The notes: a model not told the origin generated them from the sequence alone. 64,000 nucleotides of DNA from Chitinophaga pinensis (GCA_945892775.1 CAMDDP010000006.1:28505-92504), one strand, 5' to 3'; positions 54,821-62,275 are shown, counted from the first letter of the stretch. Program-made: numbers and translations.

Positions 54821-55567
54821 CTATTTCGGCATAAAGCCAACCATCATCACCACCCTTACTCTAACAACTTCCCCCTTATTCTCTCCCGGATTCCAGGCAG
54901 GCATTCTTTTAACTACCCGAATTGCTTCCTCTCCACAACCATAACCAATGTCATTCATCACTAATATATTACTGAGTGCACCATCCTTTTCAACAACTGC
55001 CATCAACTTAACAAAGCCTTTAGCTTTATTCTTGGAAGCCTCTTTCGGAATTTTAATATTAATTGAAAAATAATTTATCATCTCTCCTTTCCCCCCTGTA
55101 AATTCAGGCATCACATCGGCTTCTTCATAAATAGTAGTGTCTTCTTTTATTATTTCATTTCCCAAAGAATCTAATTTCGGTGGAGAGGTATCAATCACCT
55201 CGGGTTTTATTTCTTTTACTTTATCTAGTATGTATCGCAGATAGTAAGTCTTCAATCGGTAATCAATGTATTTTGAACGCAAATTGAAAGTGACATAAAC
55301 TGTATCGTCATTCTTATCGAGCAAGCGGTAATTGCGATTGCTGCCAGCCCCATGCATATCAACTAAACCAAAATAAACATTCATTTCTCCCATGTGCATG
55401 GCAAATGAGGTTGAATCGAATTCGAAAGTTGTTGTTTCCATACGAGATTGACCACTACTGAAATCTTTATAGTTGGTACTATGTGCTTCAAACTGTTGTG
55501 CCTTTGTTTTTTGAATTAACAAAAACATTTGTGAAAGCATCAAAAGAATTAGCAATCTGTTTTTCAT
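54821..55567 (-). CDS. Exported protein with TonB C-terminal domain
   Basis: 248 residues. An N-terminal signal (RLLILLMLSQMFLLIQKTKAQ) replaces the usual TonB membrane anchor. Residues about 150-248 (MPEFTGGKGEMINYFSINIKIPKEASKNKAKGFVKLMAVVEKDG ... VKRMPAWNPGENKGEVVRVRV) are a clear TonB-C domain. Without an ExbB/D-binding helix it is unlikely to be an energy transducer. Such proteins are common in this phylum, with unclear roles. Confidence 0.8.
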   Translation of the reverse strand: MKNRLLILLMLSQMFLLIQKTKAQQFEAHSTNYKDFSSGQSRMETTTFEFDSTSFAMHMGEMNVYFGLVDMHGAGSNRNYRLLDKNDDTVYVTFNLRSKYIDYRLKTYYLRYILDKVKEIKPEVIDTSPPKLDSLGNEIIKEDTTIYEEADVMPEFTGGKGEMINYFSINIKIPKEASKNKAKGFVKLMAVVEKDGALSNILVMNDIGYGCGEEAIRVVKRMPAWNPGENKGEVVRVRVVMMVGFMPK

Positions 55568-55612
55568 GAACTCTGAATTAACAATTTAATTTCGTTTTGT
55601 AAAAATAAAAAA

Positions 55613-55642
55613 GCCACGATAGCTACAACAAACTACCGTGGC
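55613..55642 (-). terminator. Hairpin terminator of the lysyl oxidase gene
   Basis: GCCACG (55613-55618) pairs with CGTGGC (55637-55642), plus an inner TAG/CTA pairing. On the minus strand it is followed by TTTTTTATTTTTA. It lies 16 bp beyond the gene's stop. Confidence 0.8.
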
Positions 55643-55658
55643 CTTTATTATTCATCAT

Positions 55659-58052
55659 TTATTGATTTATTAAAACAACACGCTTAGTTAACACCTCATT
55701 ACTTGTTTTGAGGTTAACAAAGTAAACTCCTTCAGCATAATCATTTAACGACACAGAAATAGTTTTTCCAAAAATATAATTCAATGAATTAACAAGAATA
55801 ATTCTTCCAGTAGCATCAGTTATTTCCAATGTTGCATTCTGAGTATTTGCCAACTGAATTGAAACATCAAATATTCCATTCGATGGATTTGGAAAAACTG
55901 AAAGCGAAGATTGAACCTGAACTAATGATGGAGTAGAGCTACTAATCATACCCGAAATACACACATCACCTTTCAAATTTATCACCTCCTGAAAAAGCTG
56001 ATTAACAATTGAATAAATTGAATCGATACAAACAGTATCCAGAGTTGCTGAATAATAAATTCTGCACAGGGGTTGAAATGGAGTTGTTTTTGAAATGGTG
56101 CTATCAATATAACTCAAACCAACAATCAAATTATTTGCTACTGAAAAAGAAGGTGTCATGGGGTACATCACAGGATTAACTAAGCTTTGAACAGACTGTA
56201 TGGTCAACCCTTTCATTGAAAATTGATAGGCCAAAACTCTGCTATCTGAATTCTGTATGCCAATATCAATGTAATGATTAGTTAAATCAGCACCAATAAT
56301 ACTTAAAGTAGCTGTGTCATTAATATTTGTTAGCCCAGTAGGGAAAGCACAATAATTATGTATTCCGCCTCCAGCCATAGGCCATGCTGAACCATAATTT
56401 GCACATCCGGTTAACAAGGCAGCATCATAAACATCAATATCAATATCGCTATTTAAATCATTGCAAGGCGCAGGAATTAAACTGTCACCAAGAATATAAT
56501 TAACGTACATTAGAGCATCAATATTTGTGCGCAAAGTATCAGCATTCAAATCTCCAATTCTTGCAGAACCGCCACAGATACCATTGCAATCGGGTTGAGT
56601 GTTACCATATAAAATTCCGGCACAATCATAAAATGGACTACAATTTTGAACAACACTAAAAATCTTAACCCCACCCACTTCAAAAATATGAATACAAACC
56701 TGTGCCCAGTTATTTAAGTAATCAGTTTCAAAATGACCAAGTGCATCAGGCGATTGATCCCAGTTTACTTTAATTGCCATTGTATAAAAACCCGTATCAA
56801 CATCAGTAATATCTAACCACTGACAATCCAATCCAGAACCATATATATCTCCACAACCAACAGAAATCCCCATATTGCCACAACCGTACTGAGCAGTTCC
56901 TCCTCCGCTGCATTCCAAGTCTAAAACACAAAATCCATTTTTAAATCCAATTGGAATTAATGTGCCGGCAGTGTCATATAAATCATACTCGGCATACCCC
57001 TGATAGTGCCAGTGGCCATGACAAGATCCAAACACAAACTGGCCTGGGTTATTTGTTGCATTACCAATGAAATAATCCTGATTACCTAAGTTTTTTATAT
57101 GCGTAGTAAAATTAATTACTGTTCTAACACCATAACCTGTTAAACATCCTTCAGCAACCTGACAATTAGTTGCATTAACAGTTCCTATGGCCAATGAGTT
57201 TTCAAAAGCAGTTTGCATAACAGCCAGATCGGGACCATTAGGGCAATTCGGATCACCAGGATAAATACACGAACCATCAGACACGGTTGCATTCGGATTA
57301 TAGTTACAGGCAAGTGGTTCTAAGCATCCAACAATTGGTCCGCCATAATTTATAATCCAATTAATTGGGGCACCACAGCCCAATATTCCAACACCAATTC
57401 TGATGTAGTACGAACTACCTGCAACTAATGCTGCTGAAACATGTGCTTGATATCCACATGAATTATCATCGTAATAAGAGGTGCCGATATTGGTATTGTT
57501 CCAAGTTAAATTATTGCAATGATCGTACACCCAAATTTTTGTATCGCAGGTATTTAAATTACAAGTGGTGATATCATACATTCCATTTGCAGTTGGAATA
57601 AACTCGTACCATGTATCAGAAACTGGAGTTACATAAGGTGTGGCTTCAATTGTGGTAAAAGCTGAGGCGCAACTTGAACCCGGAGGGCAATTAAAAAATG
57701 TGATTTCGTTAAAAGTAAATTGCCCCCCTGATGCGACTAAATTACCATCAAGATAAACATTATAAGAACCATTACCATACCCGCAACACATTCCATCACC
57801 ATACGAATCATTCATGGTGAAATGCAAACAACTTCCAGTTAGGTAACAGATGGTATCATTGTTCGTAGTACCACTCGCAATTATGGCATTTGATGCATCT
57901 TTTATATCCCAACTGCTTTCACCCGGATAAGTATCAGGAATAATACTGACAATTATTTGCGAGTAACCGGTTTGACATTGCGCTTGAATGTTATGTGTTG
58001 AAGCAATAAAAATTGCAATACACATTAACAAAATAGAAGAAATTTTTTTCAT
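55659..58052 (-). CDS. Secreted lysyl oxidase-like protein with dockerin-like and T9SS domains
   Basis: 797 residues. Order: signal peptide (1-25); a DSYGDGMCC-type Cys-rich beta domain (26-122); a prepeptidase-like beta domain (about 125-240); a CLEPLACNYNPNATVSDGSC unit (243-262). The lysyl oxidase domain (about 275-460) has GSCHGHWH with three copper-ligand histidines (345, 347, 349), Lys371 in GFKNGFCVLD and Tyr404 before DCQWLDITDV. These match the human LOX Lys/Tyr pair that forms lysine tyrosylquinone. A dockerin-like repeat (about 497-560), a beta domain and a T9SS sorting domain (VFPNPSNGIFDVS to VVLINQ) follow. Predicted extracellular copper amine oxidase; substrate inferred only. 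Confidence 0.85.
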   Translation of the reverse strand: MKKISSILLMCIAIFIASTHNIQAQCQTGYSQIIVSIIPDTYPGESSWDIKDASNAIIASGTTNNDTICYLTGSCLHFTMNDSYGDGMCCGYGNGSYNVYLDGNLVASGGQFTFNEITFFNCPPGSSCASAFTTIEATPYVTPVSDTWYEFIPTANGMYDITTCNLNTCDTKIWVYDHCNNLTWNNTNIGTSYYDDNSCGYQAHVSAALVAGSSYYIRIGVGILGCGAPINWIINYGGPIVGCLEPLACNYNPNATVSDGSCIYPGDPNCPNGPDLAVMQTAFENSLAIGTVNATNCQVAEGCLTGYGVRTVINFTTHIKNLGNQDYFIGNATNNPGQFVFGSCHGHWHYQGYAEYDLYDTAGTLIPIGFKNGFCVLDLECSGGGTAQYGCGNMGISVGCGDIYGSGLDCQWLDITDVDTGFYTMAIKVNWDQSPDALGHFETDYLNNWAQVCIHIFEVGGVKIFSVVQNCSPFYDCAGILYGNTQPDCNGICGGSARIGDLNADTLRTNIDALMYVNYILGDSLIPAPCNDLNSDIDIDVYDAALLTGCANYGSAWPMAGGGIHNYCAFPTGLTNINDTATLSIIGADLTNHYIDIGIQNSDSRVLAYQFSMKGLTIQSVQSLVNPVMYPMTPSFSVANNLIVGLSYIDSTISKTTPFQPLCRIYYSATLDTVCIDSIYSIVNQLFQEVINLKGDVCISGMISSSTPSLVQVQSSLSVFPNPSNGIFDVSIQLANTQNATLEITDATGRIILVNSLNYIFGKTISVSLNDYAEGVYFVNLKTSNEVLTKRVVLINQ

Positions 58053-58075
58053 TTATTTAAAATTAAATAAGTTGA

Positions 58076-58083
58076 CAAAGCTA
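58076..58083 (-). promoter_or_regulatory. -7 box TAGCTTTG of the lysyl oxidase gene
   Basis: Minus-strand TAGCTTTG places the transcript start near 58069, about 17 nt before the ATG at 58052. No convincing -33 element. Confidence 0.5.
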
Positions 58084-58217
58084 TTAAAAAAACTCAAAAA
58101 ATTTAGCATAGAGACTCTTCAATGCCTTAATAGCTTGCGAACAACTATGATTTACACACATGTTAGCAAGAAGCATTTAAGCAAAATACAATCACCTTTA
58201 GATAAACTTATTTAAAA

Positions 58218-58308
58218 ATATGCGCTACTCGGTAAATGAAAGAAGTAGCGCATATCCAACTTAAATGCGTTGGATATGCGCTACAATTATTATATTTATA
58301 GCGCATAT
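58218..58308. repeat. Four alternating copies of a 10-16 bp palindrome arm
   Basis: A: ATATGCGCTAC (58218-58228), B: its complement extended to GTAGCGCATATCCAAC (58245-58260), C: GTTGGATATGCGCTAC (58269-58284), D: TAGCGCATAT (58299-58308). B and C form a perfect 16 bp stem with an 8 nt loop. A-B (11 bp) and C-D (10 bp) are the alternative pair of stems. On the minus strand the A arm is followed by TTTTTAA, so the B-A stem can terminate the 58348-58560 gene. Confidence 0.75.
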
Positions 58309-58347
58309 TTACTTGTTCTCTGCAATTTAGTTTTCTCCCTCCACGCC

Positions 58348-58560
58348 TCATCCATTGTCATTATGTGCTGCATGAAAATTTAGTGCTTTCAATATTCCTT
58401 TCTTTGTTGGCTTTACATCAATGGTTACTATTTCCTTTTCGCAATGTGTTACACCTTTTTCATCAACAGAAGTATTTGCTTTTGCTTCTTTCAATGATGC
58501 AGCGAAATAGTAACCCTCACTTGCTGCCTGATACCGATAACTAACTTTGTATATTTTCAT
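58348..58560 (-). CDS. Hypothetical 70-residue protein
   Basis: ATG 58558-58560; the frame extends 10 codons upstream without support. MKIYKVSYRYQAASEGYYFAASLKEAKANTSVDEKG opens it and KPTKKGILKALNFHAAHNDNG ends it. The pattern of short strands then a helix is all that can be said. No signal peptide. It lies between the palindrome cluster and the first attC-like site, in the orientation opposite to the cassettes. Confidence 0.5.
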   Translation of the reverse strand: MKIYKVSYRYQAASEGYYFAASLKEAKANTSVDEKGVTHCEKEIVTIDVKPTKKGILKALNFHAAHNDNG

Positions 58561-58600
58561 TGGTAATTTGTTTATACTAATATAGTGCATACGCTCGAAA

Positions 58601-58697
58601 ACTTAACAGCAGAGAACAAAAAAATTAAATGCAATAAAAAATTCTTTCTCATTTTTACGGGTATTTTTTACTGACATTAATTTTCTGAACGTTATGC
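58601..58697 (+). repeat. attC-like site 0, left border of the array
   Basis: R'' ACTTAAC (58601-58607, fits RYYYAAC) and R' GTTATGC (58691-58697). Between them AAATTAAATGCAATAAAAAAT pairs imperfectly with the segment ATTTTTTACTGACATTAATTT on the right. AT-rich, so the weakest of the sites on folding alone; the R' identity with the next cassette's rule supports it. Confidence 0.5.
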
Positions 58698-58721
58698 GTC
58701 ATGCTTGGCGACAGTGCTAAC

Positions 58722-58751
58722 TTGAAACTTTACTGCAAGAAACTAACTTTG
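58722..58751 (+). promoter_or_regulatory. Cassette-borne promoter of the BNR-repeat gene
   Basis: TTG (58722-58724), 19 bp, TAACTTTG (58744-58751): consensus. It lies inside the cassette, 31 bp after its first base. Predicted transcript start about 58757, leaving a leader of about 69 nt that includes the shared leader box. Confidence 0.7.
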
Positions 58752-58780
58752 ACAATCAGAAATAAGAAAGAACGGGGAGG

Positions 58781-58806
58781 CTGAAAACCGAATAGAGTAA
58801 GCACAA
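58781..58806 (+). promoter_or_regulatory. Shared cassette leader box, cassette 1
   Basis: CTGAAAACCGAATAGAGTAA followed by GCACAA, 19 nt before the ATG at 58826. Same core as in cassettes 2-4: GAAA(A/C)CCGAA, a variable gap, AGAGTA(A/G)G, then RAYAA. Confidence 0.5.
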
Positions 58807-58825
58807 CAATCAAATCCAAATCAAT

Positions 58826-60352
58826 ATGAAAATCAGCTACATCACTCTCCTTTTTATTTTATCCTGCACAATTGTTTCTGCGCAGACTTATAACCGTCTC
58901 CACGAACGGATGCTCACATTTAGTCAAAGTGGTGCTGTAAGCATGAGCAATGTAACCAGCCAGTCACCCGATTCATTATCTTCCAACAGCACCGCAGGGC
59001 AAAAAAACATCATACATCACCTCGGAATATTTTATCATGTGTTTTGTTCTTACATCAGCGGTTTCGGAGATATTTATCTCCGTACAAGCACTGATGGTAT
59101 CCAATGGACAGCACCTGTAATGGTGAATGACGGAGCGTCTAATACCTCACAGGCAAATCCTGCACTTGCGGTTATTGACAGCGGGTCAATTGTAAAAGTA
59201 ATAGTAACATGGGGTGACAACCGATTAGGCAACAACAATGTTCAATTTCGAAGCGCGGTGAGTAACAACGGAGGAATTTCATTTCAGCCGTCCGTGCAAA
59301 TAAGCAGTCATAACAATTCACCTATTTTTATTCTTGGCAATGTTGCTTGCGATGTGGGTGGCATTGTGTATGTAACATGGTATCCCGACTTTGGAGGCAG
59401 TGTTGATGAAACTTGGTTTAGCCGAAGCACAGACGGAGGATATACCTGGTTACCTATGACAGTTGCATTCAACGGCCTCATTCCCAACCCTTGTCAAATT
59501 GTTACGCGTAACACTGGCGAAGTGCTTATAGTAGTATCAGAAGACCAGTTCAATAAAAAAAATCTCATTGCAGTTGTTTCTTCCGACAGCGGAAATACAT
59601 GGAGCAATCATCAGTTTACGTCATATACAGGATTTCAGGAAATCGCCCAATACCATTCAACCATCGTAGATGATTCCGGCTTTGTACACACCGTATGGAC
59701 TTACGAACTGAACGGAAGCGGTTTAAAATTTTTATATGCGCGCAGCAATGATTTTGGCGCGTCATGGAGCGCTCCGGTGCAAGTATCGGATTCTGGTGTA
59801 ACCTTGATGCAAAACTGGGCTTTCAACTCCGAACAATGGCCATCCATTGTTCGAAGCGCTAATAACAGATTGTATATAACATGGAGCGATGAACGACAGG
59901 ATATCTCCGCGCACGACAGGAATGTTTTCATCGCATCTTCTAATAATAGTGGCGCAACATGGAGTACCAACATAATGGTCAATGATGATTCAACAGTTTT
60001 TTATCAGGCAGAGGCAAGTCTTTCTGTAAGGTCCGTCTTCACGAACGATGAAGTATTGGTTACATGGATTGACAACCGTTCGGCTAATATTATTAACGCA
60101 GTGAATGAATTCTCATTAACCTCATCCGATGTAATTGCTTATCCCAATCCATTTACCAACGAACTAAAAATAAACAATACAAACGACAAAGGCGAAGTTA
60201 TTTTGTTTGATATAAGCGGAAAAGAAATCCTCAAGCAAAAAACTTTATCAGCAGAAACAATTATCAACTCCTCAACTATTGTTGCGGGATTTTATTTGCT
60301 GAATTATTCAGATGGAAAAAGAATTCTTAACCTGAAAGTGGTAAAATTCTAA
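58826..60352 (+). CDS. Secreted BNR/Asp-box repeat protein with T9SS sorting domain (cassette 1)
   Basis: 508 residues. Signal peptide ISYITLLFILSCTIVSAQ. Six sialidase-type Asp boxes (S-x-D-x-G-x-x-W): STDGIQW, SNNGGISF, STDGGYTW, SSDSGNTW, SNDFGASW, SNNSGATW, marking a six-bladed propeller. The catalytic Arg triad and Tyr/Glu of true sialidases are not obvious, so activity is unproven. T9SS domain VIAYPNPFTNELKIN to NLKVVKF ends it. The DNA is visibly richer in GC (many GCGC runs) than its neighbours, which fits acquisition as a cassette. Confidence 0.82.
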   Translation: MKISYITLLFILSCTIVSAQTYNRLHERMLTFSQSGAVSMSNVTSQSPDSLSSNSTAGQKNIIHHLGIFYHVFCSYISGFGDIYLRTSTDGIQWTAPVMVNDGASNTSQANPALAVIDSGSIVKVIVTWGDNRLGNNNVQFRSAVSNNGGISFQPSVQISSHNNSPIFILGNVACDVGGIVYVTWYPDFGGSVDETWFSRSTDGGYTWLPMTVAFNGLIPNPCQIVTRNTGEVLIVVSEDQFNKKNLIAVVSSDSGNTWSNHQFTSYTGFQEIAQYHSTIVDDSGFVHTVWTYELNGSGLKFLYARSNDFGASWSAPVQVSDSGVTLMQNWAFNSEQWPSIVRSANNRLYITWSDERQDISAHDRNVFIASSNNSGATWSTNIMVNDDSTVFYQAEASLSVRSVFTNDEVLVTWIDNRSANIINAVNEFSLTSSDVIAYPNPFTNELKINNTNDKGEVILFDISGKEILKQKTLSAETIINSSTIVAGFYLLNYSDGKRILNLKVVKF

Positions 60353-60369
60353 TCTATAGTAGCACGAAC

Positions 60370-60518
60370 GCATAACATTAAGATTAAAAGAAATAAAAAA
60401 AAGAAGGGCTTTGAGAGGTAAACAAAGAGTTGAGCTTCTAATAAACAGTGTAGGTAAACGAACAGTAGTGCTTCTAACCCCTTCTTTTTTTACTTCTTTA
60501 ATCCCTTCTTCGTTAGCG
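60370..60518 (+). repeat. attC-like site 1 (end of cassette 1)
   Basis: R'' GCATAAC (60370-60376), R' GTTAGCG (60512-60518). The arms 60382-60409 and about 60481-60504 are nearly complementary (GATTAAAAGAAAT... with ...ACTTCTTTAATC), giving a stem of over 20 bp with a few bulges. GCTTCTAA occurs twice in the terminal structure (60434, 60470). Confidence 0.65.
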
Positions 60519-60553
60519 TTCATTGGTTATTAAAGACAACAATAATATGACAG

Positions 60554-60590
60554 GCAAAACCCGAAAAGCCTTTAGACAGAGTAGGGATAA
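60554..60590 (+). promoter_or_regulatory. Shared cassette leader box, cassette 2
   Basis: CAAAACCCGAAAAGCC, then AGAGTAGGGATAA, ending 17 nt before ATG 60608. No TAnnTTTG promoter is visible in this cassette, so the box may itself carry expression signals. Confidence 0.5.
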
Positions 60591-60607
60591 TTTTAAAGAA
60601 AGAAATC

Positions 60608-60931
60608 ATGTTAAAATTTACAAATCCGATAACCGGAGTCGAACTGCAAGTAGCAAACCAGGATTTTTCTGATGAAATGACTTGGAAAGACGCCAAAAGA
60701 GTGTGTATTGAACTTGGCAGTGGTTGGCGTTTGCCAACAAAAGAGGAACTAGAAGCAATTTACGAACAATTGCATAAAAAAGGACAAGGAGAGTTCAAGT
60801 CGGCGCACTATTGGAGTATTGCGGAGTACGACAGTAGCGAAGCGTGGCCCTTCGACTTCGCCACTGGAACTGCGGGCTACAACGAAACTCGGATGGGAAG
60901 CTTTTATGTGCGTGCAGTTCGGGCTTTATAA
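60608..60931 (+). CDS. DUF1566-like small protein (cassette 2)
   Basis: 107 residues, no signal peptide. MTWKDAKRVCIELGSGWRLPTKEELEAIY, then HYWSIAEYDSSEAWPFDFATGTAGYNETRMGSFYVRAVR. These are the WRLPT...EL and Y-W-S...VRAVR signatures of the DUF1566/Lcl C-terminal domain, usually found in larger surface proteins. Here it stands alone as a cytoplasmic-looking protein. Role unknown. Confidence 0.8.
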   Translation: MLKFTNPITGVELQVANQDFSDEMTWKDAKRVCIELGSGWRLPTKEELEAIYEQLHKKGQGEFKSAHYWSIAEYDSSEAWPFDFATGTAGYNETRMGSFYVRAVRAL

Positions 60932-61004
60932 CCATTTAACTATTTAACAATTTAATACAGCGAATCGGTCGATTTTTTTATGAAGCAATAGATAAACAAC
61001 GATA

Positions 61005-61136
61005 CGCTAACAGCAACTACAAGAAATTGGCGGCTCAGTGTTTAAATGAATATTTGTTCTTTGAATCAAGTTCAGTGGTGGCAGATAGTTTTCGTATCCG
61101 AAATCGATAACTTCTTTTAGCTGCAAAACGTTAGCG
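61005..61136 (+). repeat. attC-like site 2 (end of cassette 2)
   Basis: R'' CGCTAAC (61005-61011), R' GTTAGCG (61130-61136), 132 bp. AAGAAATTGGCGGCTC (from 61021) pairs imperfectly with the ATCGATAACTTCTT arm (about 61103-61116). Clearly homologous to site 3 along its length, including AAGAAATTGGCGG, CAAGTTCAGTG and CTTCTTTTAGC. Confidence 0.75.
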
Positions 61137-61173
61137 TTCATTAGCGAAAACAAAATAAATAACAAGAAATTAG

Positions 61174-61208
61174 GTGAAACCCGAAAACCTCAAAAAGAGT
61201 AGGGATAA
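61174..61208 (+). promoter_or_regulatory. Shared cassette leader box, cassette 3
   Basis: GTGAAACCCGAAAACC, then AGAGTAGGGATAA, ending 11 nt before ATG 61220. The AGAGTAGGGATAA half is identical to that of cassette 2. Confidence 0.5.
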
Positions 61209-61219
61209 AAAAATCAGTT

Positions 61220-61561
61220 ATGTTTGAAATTAGAAATATAAATACAGGGGAAATTCTAGAAATAGCAGAAAATGATTTTGAAAAACCATTGAATTGGTGG
61301 CAAGCAAATGAATTTTGTAAAGAACTAGGCGATAAATATCGTTTGCCTAAAAGGACAGAATTTGAACATATATATAAAGAATTGTTTTTAAAGGGCAAAG
61401 GGAATTTTTCTTCGAAATTTTACTGGTGCACAGAGAACGATGGAAGTACAGCCCTTATTTTCAATATTAAAGAAGGGAAATTTGATCCCAATGAGAATGG
61501 AGAGTATTTTGTTTGGGAAAAAAGTGATCATGGGGCTGTGCGTGCTGTCTGTTCTATTTGA
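61220..61561 (+). CDS. DUF1566-like small protein (cassette 3)
   Basis: 113 residues, no signal peptide. NWWQANEFCKELGDKYRLPKRTEFEHIYKELFLKGKGNF and FYWCTENDGST ... DHGAVRAVCSI match the cassette 2 protein segment by segment, with the same N-terminal F-x-N-x-x-T-G-x-x-L opening. The two are diverged paralogues, perhaps 35-40 percent identical by eye. Role unknown. Confidence 0.75.
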   Translation: MFEIRNINTGEILEIAENDFEKPLNWWQANEFCKELGDKYRLPKRTEFEHIYKELFLKGKGNFSSKFYWCTENDGSTALIFNIKEGKFDPNENGEYFVWEKSDHGAVRAVCSI

Positions 61562-61604
61562 GAATTAAGCTAATTTATTCAAATGAAAAACAAAACCAAC
61601 GAAC

Positions 61605-61736
61605 CGCTAACAGCACCTATAAGAAATTGGCGGTTCAGTTGTTAATTGAAGTTTTGTGCTTCGTATCAAGTTCAGTGTTGTCAAGCAGTATTGTGCTTCG
61701 AAATCGCCAACTTCTTTTAGCCGCAAACCGTTATGG
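61605..61736 (+). repeat. attC-like site 3 (end of cassette 3)
   Basis: R'' CGCTAAC (61605-61611), R' GTTATGG (61730-61736), 132 bp, the same length as site 2. AAGAAATTGGCGGTTC (61621-61636) pairs with GAAATCGCCAACTTCTT (61700-61716) almost perfectly. TGTGCTTCG is repeated inside (61656, 61692). It occupies most of the 326 bp between the genes. Confidence 0.8.
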
Positions 61737-61842
61737 GCAAGTTAAAAAAAACGACAGCCGGTCAAATTAGGGCTAACCACCCAATGTGACAGAAAAAACA
61801 AAAAAGTGGAGACAAGAAAACCACTTTAAAAACAGCGAGTAA

Positions 61843-61869
61843 TCTGAAAATCGAAAAGAGTAGGAACAA
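61843..61869 (+). promoter_or_regulatory. Shared cassette leader box, cassette 4
   Basis: TCTGAAAATCGAAAAGAG then TAGGAACAA, ending 18 nt before ATG 61888. It is the most compact form of the box. Confidence 0.45.
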
Positions 61870-61887
61870 TATTTAAATTAAAACAAA

Positions 61888-62166
61888 ATGAAAAATGTTT
61901 GTAAAAAGTGCGGTTCAGATAATGTAATTAGAGAACGATGTCTAAATTGCGGTCAATCATATCCTTATACTGATCTTTCGATGAGTAAAGGAAGTACCCT
62001 CATTCTTATAGGTCTGCCTTGTGCAGCAGTTTTATTTATTGCCGTTAAAAATTCTGTTGGAAATGAATTATATAGTGCAGTTGGTGATGATACTATGATT
62101 ATATTCGGCAGTTTAATCCTTGCCATCTGGATATTGATTAAGCGCCAAGCAAAGGGTAAACTATAA
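61888..62166 (+). CDS. Zinc-ribbon protein with two membrane helices (cassette 4)
   Basis: 92 residues. NVCKKCGSDNVIRERCLNCGQSYPYTD is a four-cysteine zinc ribbon (C-x2-C...C-x2-C). Two hydrophobic helices follow (TLILIGLPCAAVLFIAV and MIIFGSLILAIWILI), with a basic tail. Probably an inner-membrane protein with the ribbon in the cytoplasm. A hydrophobic frame without a start (LILLGIIFLPILAFG) continues in another phase after the stop, which could reflect a frameshift. Function unknown. Confidence 0.65.
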   Translation: MKNVCKKCGSDNVIRERCLNCGQSYPYTDLSMSKGSTLILIGLPCAAVLFIAVKNSVGNELYSAVGDDTMIIFGSLILAIWILIKRQAKGKL

Positions 62167-62275
62167 TAGATAATTACAGTTTAATTTTATTAGGTATTAT
62201 CTTTCTGCCAATATTAGCATTTGGCGATGCTAAATATGTTAGACCTGGTGAACAGCAAACAAATTAAAAACCAGC

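Noticed and set aside
58085..58180. Possible further attC-like palindrome (CTTAATAGCTTGC ... GCAAGAAGCATTTAAG)
   Set aside because: Complementarity is broken and no R''/R' pair at the ends follows the cassette rule.
57988..58215. 75-residue open frame on the plus strand
   Set aside because: It is antisense to the lysyl oxidase signal peptide and its promoter; no coding character.
61558..61770. 70-residue open frame after the cassette 3 gene
   Set aside because: It lies inside attC-like site 3 and overlaps the preceding stop; the frame is a by-product of the recombination site.
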